Of a stretch of 64,000 nucleotides of DNA, positions 45,308 to 53,500 are shown one piece after another. The stretch's first letter is position 1, and every line of letters starts with the position of its first letter. The position numbers and the translations under genes are program-made. The notes beneath the pieces are model-generated. The model was not told the DNA's origin, searched no databases, and saw only the letters and a list, made by a program, of their open reading frames with translations. The DNA is from Nitrospirota bacterium (lineage in GTDB: Bacteria > Nitrospirota > Thermodesulfovibrionia > Thermodesulfovibrionales > UBA6898): positions 54,441 through 118,440 of the forward strand of contig JACRHC010000080.1 of assembly GCA_016217675.1 (NCBI GenBank), given 5' to 3'.

Positions 45308-47329
45308 TCATATCGTCTTGAAATCTATCCCTGCATCACGCATTTGCAATACCGTATTCGTCTTCAACTGGTCATTGCCGGTGAACAAACTGTCGAGGGT
45401 GATGACCTTCTGAGGTTTGGCAGCGATGATTTGCTCTATCAGTTTTTCATTCATCACGTCTAAGGCAATGATGAGTTCATTGTTGTTGATGCTGTAAAAA
45501 CCTATTAGCTCCCCTCCTTGATAAGGAGGGGTAGGGGTGGTGGATGATATTAAAGCTGGCTTACCACCCCGGCCTTCGGCCACCCCTCCTAAAATAGGCG
45601 GGGAGCTAATTGTCATGTATTCCACTTTACTTGTTAGTTCATAACCTGCCTTGAGCATAAGCTCATACAGCATATTTTGCTTTTCGGCTCCGGGCTTAAT
45701 GGGCTCGGTGAAGGCATCAAGCTGCTCTATAAGTTTTTCTTCACTGTCTATTTCAGCGCCTCGCCAGATTTTGAAGCTGGAGGCCGAAAGCTTGAATACC
45801 TTGAATCCTAAATTCAGCTTGCCATCAGCAAATAAATCAGGCTTCTCGGCTTTTTCTTTTTCTATTTTCTGAATAACCCTGCGGATGCGCTCCTTACCTA
45901 TATCAGCAATGGTTTTGCAGCCAGCCTTGTATGTTTCGCTGTCTTCATCGCAAGGCTCAGGCATTTGCACTATAATAAACTTACGATTGCCGCCATCTTC
46001 TTTGTTCTTTTGCAAAACAGCATCAGCGGTTGTTGCCGACCCTCCAAAAAAGTCGAGAATAATATCGCCGTTAGCGGATTGAGTCGAAAGTTCAAGCATC
46101 CTTTTTATGAGCCGTGTTGGCTTGGGAGTATCAAAAGGTGGATCTTCAAAAAGCGATTTTATTTCTTTTCGTGCTTCGTCATTGTGCCCAACCTCATCAT
46201 AAGACCAATATGTAATAGGCACCACACCTTGTTGAACTTCCTTCAAATATCGTTTAAGTTGCGGTGCGCCTTTACCATCTTGACCAAAAAAAACTCTACC
46301 TTCCAATATCCATTTTTCAACTGTTGCCTTATTGGTTAGCCAACATCTGCCCTTTGTTGGAAGAAAAGATTGTCCTGTATTGGGATTTATTATTTCATAA
46401 TAATATGCTTCTGAAAATGTTTTCACTGTTAAGTTATCCGGACGCCATAAGCCCATACTGTCTTTACTATCGTATTTGTAAAGTGAATCTTGTTTGTCAG
46501 TTCTTGGCAACAGATTTCGCCTGAATAAACTACTTTTTTGAAAAACTAAAATGTAATCGTGCACATCTGCAAAACCTTTAACATCATTTGAAGCTGCATA
46601 TTTCTTATGCCATATAACACACGCCAAAAAATTCTCTTCCCCAAAAATCTCATTCATAACCATCCTAAGATTATGTACCTCATTATCGTCAATATGAACA
46701 AAGATTACGCCGTCGTCACGCAGGAGGTTTTTGGCTAAAAACAGACGGGGATACATCATGCTGAGCCAGTTGCTGTGATAGTGGCCGCTGTCTTTGCTGT
46801 TTTTGCGGAACAGGCCCTCTTTCATCAGAAAGCCTTCCTCATCCTTATCGCCGATGCGCTTCAGGTAATCTTCTTTTTTCTCGCTGAATTTGTCGGGGTA
46901 AATAAAGCTGTCGCTGCCCGTGTTGTAAGGCGGGTCTATATCAATACACTTTACCTTGCCGTAGTATGCCTTTTGTAGAACTTTGAGGACTTCCAGATTT
47001 TCGCCTTCGATAAAGAGGTTTTCCGTTGGGCTGTTGATGAAGTCGTTCATACTATTGCTCCCCTCTCTTTCAAGAGAGGGGCCGGGGGTGAGGTAGGATT
47101 CCTCAGGCACAGGTTTCAAGGTTGCTGTGGTGGGCTGCTGGAGTATTTTAAAGGCATCGGACTTGCCTGCCCAATTCAATACATAGCGCTCATTAGCAAA
47201 GTTGATATCTTCACCAAAAGCGGCCTTCAGCTTTTCCCAATCTAATTGCCCCTCGGCAAAGAGTTCCGGACAAAGCTCTTTCAGCCTCTGTAACCTGTCC
47301 TGCTTAATATCTAATGACTCTCCGTCCAT
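45308..47329 (-). CDS. Type III DNA methyltransferase subunit Mod
   Basis: A 673-residue beta-class N6-adenine methyltransferase. The catalytic DPPYNTGSDSFIY comes first (about 133-145), and the SAM-binding region ILDFFGGSATTADAV later, the order expected of Mod. A central variable region should be the target recognition domain. Two repeat-derived stretches interrupt it: LTPGPSLEREGSN near residue 80, and about 35 residues near 575-610. Both stay in frame. AAGGAAAG precedes the ATG. It provides specificity for the Res subunit. Confidence 0.93.
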   Translation of the reverse strand: MDGESLDIKQDRLQRLKELCPELFAEGQLDWEKLKAAFGEDINFANERYVLNWAGKSDAFKILQQPTTATLKPVPEESYLTPGPSLEREGSNSMNDFINSPTENLFIEGENLEVLKVLQKAYYGKVKCIDIDPPYNTGSDSFIYPDKFSEKKEDYLKRIGDKDEEGFLMKEGLFRKNSKDSGHYHSNWLSMMYPRLFLAKNLLRDDGVIFVHIDDNEVHNLRMVMNEIFGEENFLACVIWHKKYAASNDVKGFADVHDYILVFQKSSLFRRNLLPRTDKQDSLYKYDSKDSMGLWRPDNLTVKTFSEAYYYEIINPNTGQSFLPTKGRCWLTNKATVEKWILEGRVFFGQDGKGAPQLKRYLKEVQQGVVPITYWSYDEVGHNDEARKEIKSLFEDPPFDTPKPTRLIKRMLELSTQSANGDIILDFFGGSATTADAVLQKNKEDGGNRKFIIVQMPEPCDEDSETYKAGCKTIADIGKERIRRVIQKIEKEKAEKPDLFADGKLNLGFKVFKLSASSFKIWRGAEIDSEEKLIEQLDAFTEPIKPGAEKQNMLYELMLKAGYELTSKVEYMTISSPPILGGVAEGRGGKPALISSTTPTPPYQGGELIGFYSINNNELIIALDVMNEKLIEQIIAAKPQKVITLDSLFTGNDQLKTNTVLQMRDAGIDFKTI
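45505..45609. repeat. 105-bp MITE-like repeat inside mod
   Basis: TTAGCTCCCC (45505-45514) and its complement GGGGAGCTAA (45600-45609) bound the element. An inner hairpin CCCCTCCTT / AAGGAGGGG lies at 45511-45531. The length is exactly 35 codons, so the frame is kept and the insert is translated with a Pro/Gly-rich sequence. Confidence 0.75.
47057..47094. repeat. Palindromic repeat inside mod
   Basis: Ten-base arms CCCCTCTCTT and AAGAGAGGGG with a 2-base loop (47060-47081) are followed by CCGGGGGTGAGGT, the same unit as in res. It is translated in frame. Confidence 0.75.
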
Positions 47330-47435
47330 CGGCTTTCCTTAACTCCTGTTACGTTATTGCAGGTAAAGAGGTCTTCGTCGAAACCTTGGGTGAAGGTCGT
47401 TCGAACGCGGTCAAAGGCTTGGCTCCGGTCCATGC

Positions 47436-47870
47436 TTAGAGATCCTGCTCATGTTTAACGGCTTCAGAGAAGATAACAAGGTTCAGTCCCGGAATGTCGG
47501 CGAAATCTTTTCGATTGTGCGTCAGGAAAAAGAAGCTATATTGAATGGCCTGGCTTGCAAGCCAGAGGTCCTGCACCCTATAGCGATGCCCCTGACCGTT
47601 CCTGCCCAGCTTGGAAGCGAGATCGCCGAATATCTCCCCGGTAGTTTCATCAATGGTCAAGAGTGGCTTATGTTTCAGGCGGGCAAGGGCAGCAAGCCGC
47701 TTCTGGCGAACCCCAGCGTCTTCTGTATTCTCAGCGCCGAATTTGAGCTCCGCAATTGTTACAGGAGAAAGGTACACCAGCTCACTGCCGGTCACTGCAG
47801 CAACATCTGCCGGTCCGAGCGAACCGCGTTCAACATCAATCCAGATACAGGTATCGATCAGGTAGCCCAA
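47436..47870 (-). CDS. PIN-domain toxin (VapC-like)
   Basis: A 144-residue PIN-domain ribonuclease. The acidic residues expected at the active site are seen in YLIDTCIWIDVERG (D6), SPVTIAELKFGAE, the VQDLWLASQA region and FFLTHNRKDFADIPGLNLV. VapC toxins cut tRNA or rRNA and are neutralised by the partner encoded just upstream, whose gene overlaps this one by 13 bases. It is 106 bases from the mod start and part of the accessory island. Confidence 0.9.
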   Translation of the reverse strand: MGYLIDTCIWIDVERGSLGPADVAAVTGSELVYLSPVTIAELKFGAENTEDAGVRQKRLAALARLKHKPLLTIDETTGEIFGDLASKLGRNGQGHRYRVQDLWLASQAIQYSFFFLTHNRKDFADIPGLNLVIFSEAVKHEQDL

Positions 47871-48124
47871 GGATCACGAACTCCGTTCCTGAGTATTCTA
47901 TCCGAAGCCCTGGAGTCTTCAAGCCATCCTGCCCCGGCATCTTCAGGCAGAGTCCTAAAGATATCGGCCATGGCTTCAAGCGCAGTCATGCTTGCAGGGC
48001 CGGGTATGATCCTGGCTACTTCATGGTTGTTTCGTATAATTACAAGCTCTTCGTGCTTGAATTCCACACTGTCAAGCATGGCTCTGAAATTGCGAGCAAG
48101 TTCTGTAGCGGAAACTGTGCGCAT
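47858..48124 (-). CDS. Phd/YefM-type antitoxin
   Basis: An 88-residue protein with a Phd/YefM-like N-terminal DNA-binding part (MRTVSATELARNFRAMLDSV, then EELVIIRNNHEVARIIP) and a C-terminal tail expected to bind the toxin. A strong GAGGAGG precedes the ATG. Nested inverted repeats over its promoter fit autorepression. The pairing with a PIN toxin is a common VapBC-like arrangement. Confidence 0.88.
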   Translation of the reverse strand: MRTVSATELARNFRAMLDSVEFKHEELVIIRNNHEVARIIPGPASMTALEAMADIFRTLPEDAGAGWLEDSRASDRILRNGVRDPWAT

Positions 48125-48138
48125 AAAGCCTCCTCTTA

Positions 48139-48172
48139 TCAGATTGTATGATTATCTGATACAATCATACAA
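48139..48172. promoter_or_regulatory. Nested inverted repeats, likely antitoxin operator
   Basis: Perfect arms TTGTATGATT (48144-48153) and AATCATACAA (48163-48172) flank nine bases. A second pair, ATCAGAT (48139-48145) and ATCTGAT (48154-48160), overlaps the first. The right arm covers the -10 box of the toxin-antitoxin promoter. Confidence 0.65.
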
Positions 48173-48193
48173 TTCATTGGAAATAATTGTCAA
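48164..48193 (-). promoter_or_regulatory. Sigma70 promoter of the toxin-antitoxin operon
   Basis: On the reverse strand TTGACA (48193-48188) and TATGAT (48169-48164) are 18 bases apart, about 40 bases ahead of the antitoxin ATG. Confidence 0.65.
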
Positions 48194-48346
48194 TGAATTC
48201 TCCCTGCCAGATACATTGAGCCCTACCCTATCCCTTGCTCCAGCGCCTGCCTATATAACCCTGAAACCGGACTGAACACCTTTGCCTTTCAACGCTTTGC
48301 AGGCAATTTCAAAAGCAAACAATGATAATGGCGTTTTTATCTGCCG

Positions 48347-50548
48347 TCACTTCACGGTAAAACGTACGGAATCGATGACCACATCATGAGCGTCAATCAG
48401 CGATATTGTATATTTTCCGGGGACAGGTTTCCAGGATATTATCTCTGATGTCCTGCCAATCTCTTTGCCGTTCAGCCTCCAGCGGATGAGGTCACCTGAT
48501 GCATCCGACTCAAAAAAGACCCGCTGCCGGTCTTCCGGGATATCAGGGTCAAGGGCAATGATCATGCGCTGAGCAGGATAGGTGATTTTTTGCACAGACG
48601 AAGACGGCTTCGCCTGCACAGTCGGCTCACGCTGCAGGGAAGCAGGCTCAGTGCCTCTGATGAACATTTCCTTTTTCTGAACGTCAGACGTTCCGTCATA
48701 CCTTGCCTGTATGAGCACACCTTCCGGCATCTTTAAAGGTCTGCTCGTTTCCTTTGCATGGAGATAGCCCATCACCTCATGCCAGACCGGTGCAGCGCCG
48801 GTCACACCTGATACATTCCACATCGGTTCGCCATTAAAATTGCCGACCCACACACCAACGGTATATCTTTCGGAATAGCCGATACACCAATTGTCGCGCA
48901 TATCCTTGGATGTGCCGGTCTTCACTGCAGTCCAGAATTTTGTGGCAAGCGGATTTTCAAGACTGAAGGTGATGCTCCGCGCCTCCCTGTCCGACAAAAT
49001 ATCAGATACAAGAAAAGCAGCCTCCTCAGAGTAGACTTTCCGCTTCCTGACTTTGGTCTTTACCGGCGCGATCTTCAGTTCAGACCATACTCCGCGATTG
49101 GCGAGGGTCCTGTATGCATTCACCAGTTCATAAAGAGTAACGTCGGCTGTACCAAGGGCGATCGAAAATCCATAATGCTCTTCAGATTCGAGCTGACTGA
49201 ATCCGGCCTCGATCAGTTTGGACACAAAGGCCCCGACCCCCACAAGCGAGAGGGTCTTGACCGCAGGCACGTTTAATGACGAGGCAAGGGCATCACGCGC
49301 CTGAACAGGCCCCTTAAAGTCATTGTCATAGTTTTCGGGTCTGTACACGCCAAAGGCGGTCGGGACATCAAGAGGGCTGTCGACGAGCATTGACGAGGGC
49401 CTCAATATATGGCGGTCAAAGGCAAGCCCATACAGAAATGGCTTGAGCGTTGAGCCTGCCTGTCTTCGGGCAATGATGCCATCCACATGACGTGCGCTCG
49501 AAAGATCCCCGCTGTTGGCAACATAGGCGAGTATCTCTCCTGTCCTGTTATCGACAACGAGCACGGCACCGTCATGAACATTCTGTTTTCTCACTGCAGC
49601 GAGATGATATCGGAGGGTATCTGCTGCAAAGCGCTGAAGTCCGCCATCAAGGGTCGATACGGCTGAAGTCATGCCATTGCTCAGGAGCTTCTGAGCAACC
49701 TGCGGGGCAAGACCTGTTTTCTGTTTCAGACCATAGGGACCGACAAGGTTCTTCGCTGCAAGGGCCTTCAGATTATCGCATGTTGACGTATTCCCCATGG
49801 CCTCGGCAAGAAGGCAGGCACGTCTGGCAACCGCCTCCGGCGATGCATTCGGTGCCCTGATCAATGAGGCAAGGATCAGGGCCTCCTGCTCATCAAGACC
49901 GCCTGCATCCTTTCCAAAGAGCCCTCTTGATGCAGAGGCAATGCCCTGAAGCTCTCCCCTGAAGGTGATGAGATTAAGATAAGCTTCAAGGATATCGTCC
50001 TTTTTCCATGCCTCCTCAAGCTCTCGCGCTGCCTGCATCTGGTCCCATTTCTGTCCCATGCTCCGCTTCTTTGCCTTTGGCCTGAGCTCTTTGTCGAGCA
50101 TTGCAGCGACCTGCATGCTGATCGTACTCGCACCGCGCTTCTCGCTGGAGAAGATGTTCTTTATTGCTGCCGCACCGGCAGCCTTCCAGTCAACGCCATG
50201 GTGTTCATAGAACCGCTTGTCCTCAGTATGCAGCACTGCCCTGATCAAGGCAGGTGAGATCTCTTTCAGGGATGTCCACTGCAGCCTCCTGCCCTTTGCA
50301 TCAACCCTGAGTTCATGGATCACCTTGCCATGCCTGTCCAGCAGCACTGCATCAGATTTTTTGTAGGACTTCTTTACATCTTCAAATAATGGCTGGGCAA
50401 ATGAAGATGTGACCGGGACTATAAGAAGCAGCAATTGAATTACTCCAGCAGGCAGATATACAAAACCTTGCCATCGGTCATTCCCGCTTGTCGGGAATCC
50501 TTCTGAGAAAAGACTCCGGACAAGCCGGAGTGACAGCAATTTAGACAT
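48347..50548 (-). CDS. pbpC: Penicillin-binding protein 1C (PbpC)
   Basis: A 733-residue bifunctional peptidoglycan synthase. The glycosyltransferase domain has HTEDKRFYEHHGVDWKA and GASTISMQVA; the transpeptidase domain has AGSTLKPFLYG (catalytic serine), SSLNVPA and KTGTS. A C-terminal BiPBP_C-type domain ends the protein. I start at ATG 50548 after GGGGG. Residues about 6-30 derive from a palindromic repeat inserted ahead of the hydrophobic GVIQLLLLIVPVTSSFA export signal, making an unusual N-terminus. It lies downstream of the alpha-2-macroglobulin gene, a well-known pairing. Confidence 0.93.
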   Translation of the reverse strand: MSKLLSLRLVRSLFSEGFPTSGNDRWQGFVYLPAGVIQLLLLIVPVTSSFAQPLFEDVKKSYKKSDAVLLDRHGKVIHELRVDAKGRRLQWTSLKEISPALIRAVLHTEDKRFYEHHGVDWKAAGAAAIKNIFSSEKRGASTISMQVAAMLDKELRPKAKKRSMGQKWDQMQAARELEEAWKKDDILEAYLNLITFRGELQGIASASRGLFGKDAGGLDEQEALILASLIRAPNASPEAVARRACLLAEAMGNTSTCDNLKALAAKNLVGPYGLKQKTGLAPQVAQKLLSNGMTSAVSTLDGGLQRFAADTLRYHLAAVRKQNVHDGAVLVVDNRTGEILAYVANSGDLSSARHVDGIIARRQAGSTLKPFLYGLAFDRHILRPSSMLVDSPLDVPTAFGVYRPENYDNDFKGPVQARDALASSLNVPAVKTLSLVGVGAFVSKLIEAGFSQLESEEHYGFSIALGTADVTLYELVNAYRTLANRGVWSELKIAPVKTKVRKRKVYSEEAAFLVSDILSDREARSITFSLENPLATKFWTAVKTGTSKDMRDNWCIGYSERYTVGVWVGNFNGEPMWNVSGVTGAAPVWHEVMGYLHAKETSRPLKMPEGVLIQARYDGTSDVQKKEMFIRGTEPASLQREPTVQAKPSSSVQKITYPAQRMIIALDPDIPEDRQRVFFESDASGDLIRWRLNGKEIGRTSEIISWKPVPGKYTISLIDAHDVVIDSVRFTVK
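50478..50534. repeat. Palindromic repeat in the 5' end of pbpC
   Basis: Two hairpins lie in tandem: ATTCCCG / CGGGAAT (50480-50498) and ACTCCGG / CCGGAGT (50513-50531). This resembles dispersed palindromic units found in many genomes. Here it is translated. Confidence 0.7.
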
Positions 50549-50572
50549 CCCCCGGAAATTCGATCTCAATCG

Positions 50573-53500
50573 TTACTCCCCCACCTCGATCTTCTTGTTC
50601 GGCAGTTCGCCGAACATCTCAGGCGCATACAGCGCTTCAGCGCGTGTTGTCGGCAGGGAGAACGTTCCGCTATTGTTCAGCCTCATGGTGTATTCAACGG
50701 TCCATCTGCCCTTCGGCACAAATTCGTAATATGCCCTGAATGCCTCGAACGACCGCTCTTCGAAAGCAGGCCATACCCAGCCCTCACGCTTCTCGCCGGA
50801 TGTCATGATCTGCGAATCCCTGCCGAGCCCTGTGCCGAGGATGTTCGAGCCTGAGGGTATCGGGTCCTGCACCACGACCCAGGTCATATCAGCCTGTGCC
50901 TCGATCTCAAGCCTCACCCTTACCAGATCGCCCTTTGACCATTTCCCTTTATTCTTCTGCTCGACCGGAAGCAGTGATTTTTTGATCTTGTACCCGCTCG
51001 ACAGCGGCTCTTTGAGCGGTATTGCCGCAAGGCTCTGGAGCATGACCCAGGGCTTGCCCCTGCCGTCGTGGTGGACGCTCAAAAGCTCCTTGCCCTTTGG
51101 CCAACTGAACCTGAGGCTCAGGCCTTCATCAGCTCCTGTCCAATCGACCTTTCTCGTGATCTGATCAAGCGTCGCTGAGGTTGTTCCTGAAAGCGGCACA
51201 GACTCGAACTTCTTCGAGAATTTTTCCATGGCAAGCACGCCCCAGGCATTCGCCGTGGTCAGCCCCCAGTGGCCCTTATGCTGCCTGCTCAAGGCACCAC
51301 GCACGAGTCTCGGCATATCCTCTTTCCAGGTGTCCCTGCCCAGGAAGGTAAGCACACTCCTGACTGCGTTGACATCTGAAGAGAGCATGAGCCACCAGAG
51401 GTTGTCCGTCTTCTCTGTCGAAAAACCCATGGTCGTGCCCTGGAAATTCAGCCTCGACCTGATGATCTGCTCAGCCTCCTTCAACCTCTTATCACGGTCA
51501 GGTATGTCCTTTGTCCGCAGGAGCAGATTCGTCCAGTCAAGCACTGCAGACGTCGGCCAGAGATTCGGCTCAAGCATGATCGAACCTAACATCTTAGGCT
51601 CAGCCTTTCCGCCTCTGGAGAGGGCCTCAAGAGCTGTCAGCTTCCGGATCGAAAGGTCGGCGGTCGGCAGGGAGGAATACCTGATCACGCGGCCCTCGAC
51701 AAAACCCTTGAGCCCTTCCTCCATCCTTTCCCTCAGATCCTGCGGTATGGCCCATCCAGCCTCATCTGATATGGCAAGTAGGTATGACGTGAGGCTGTCG
51801 CTTCCGCTGATCATGATTGGAAAATATTTCACCAGACCGTCGCCGTCAAGGTGCGCCGGAAGTTCGGCCAGAACCTTCTTCCAGAGCTCATTATCCCTGA
51901 GTGCTACTGCCTTTGACGTCTTCTGCTCCATACAGGAATAAGGATACTGCTGCATATACCAGGTGACACTGCCAAGACCATTCGCTATTTTCGGTTTGAA
52001 CGATATGGTAATGCCTCCTTTGTCTGAGACCGCATCCTTTGGCCGCTCAACATCCATGTCAAGAGACGTATCGACCTGGGCAAGGGTTGCCTGGAATATC
52101 CTCACAGGGACTGCCTCTGCGACCTTCTGTTTAACCTTAAGGCTGTCATCAGCAAGTCCGCCCTTCTCCTTTACAGAGACCTCATAGCTCAGGCCTGAGA
52201 TCCCTGCTGGGACCCTGGTTTCCCAACCCACGTCCTTTGCCTCGCCCGCAGCAAGTGATTCTGTTATGGGCTCCAGGACCTTGTCCTCAAAACCCTTCAT
52301 CACACCCTTTACTTCAACGTCCATGCTCCGGTCGGATGCATTCCTGACTGTGAACCCGGCCCTGAACGTATCGCCCTCCCGCACGAGCTGAGGAAGGCCG
52401 GAGAGGAGCATGAGCTCCTGAGCTGTCCTGATGCTTGCCTGGCCTGTGCCAAAGTGTCCGGTCCCGCTGTTTGCAACAGCAACGATCCTGAATCCGGTAA
52501 GCGAGTCGTTGAGCGGTATCTCGACATCTGCCTCGCCCTTTTTATTGAGCTTCACCCGGCCCTTCCAGAGCAGGAGCGTATCGAACAGTTCCCGTGTTGC
52601 CTGCCTGCCGCCGCCGCCGCCCTGAGGCAGTGCCTTCAGTCCATAGTGCCGTTTGCCCACCACCTGCATCTGCGCAGTCGCGGTATGCACCTCATAACTC
52701 CTTCTGCCCATCATGCCATCAAGGAGCTTCCAGCTTCTATTAGGCATAAGCTCAAGAAGGCCTTCATCAACTGCAGCTATTGCCACTTCACTGCCCTTTG
52801 AAAGCGGCTTTCCATCAGCCCTCTTCACCTTCACCCGCACCATTGCCTTCTGCCTGACCTTATACACCTCTTTCTCAGGACTGACCGTAACCTTCAGTTC
52901 ATGCGCCTTCCAGCCCACATTGATCTCAGTTACGCCGAGCTTGAATGCAGGCTTGCCGAGGTCGACCATGGCAGTAGCCTGTGTGCCAGAAACCCTTCCC
53001 CTGACGATCAGCGCAGAGACAAAGACATTGGGAGCATAGTTGCCCCTGATCGGCAATTCGATCACAGGAGAAGCCCCTGACAGCTTCCGGATATAGGTAT
53101 CGATAATACCTTCCCGCTCGACTGTGACCAGGGCAGCAGCCTCCCTGAAAGGCATACGCACCTGAAACTTTACAATATCGCCCGGCTCATACCTTTTCTT
53201 TTCCGGCAGCAGGTCGATCCTGTCATGGTCAGAGACATCGAACCACCACTGGCCCTTGCCGGCAATCCAAACCTCTCTGTGCGTAATCGAGACATTGCCT
53301 GCATCATCCGCAGTACTTGCCTGCAGTATCACATTTCCAGTGACCGGAGACTGCAGATCGCAGATAAGCAGGCCTTTTGCATCCGTCTTCCCCTCACAGG
53401 CCTTGCCGACTTTTTTTGTCTCTGTCACATGTTCATAGGAATAAAATCCTCCTACAAGCCTCTTTCTGTGGGAATAGAATTTTCTCTGAAAAAGATCGAT

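Noticed and set aside
47311..47433. A 40-codon minus-strand frame (MDRSQAFDRVRTTF...) starting just after the toxin stop and overlapping the mod start
   Set aside because: No ribosome-binding site and no recognisable family; overlap with mod makes it unlikely. It could be a decayed remnant.
47451..48275. A 274-codon plus-strand frame opposite the toxin-antitoxin genes
   Set aside because: The minus-strand genes match PIN and Phd families and have promoter, operator and ribosome-binding site; the plus frame has none.
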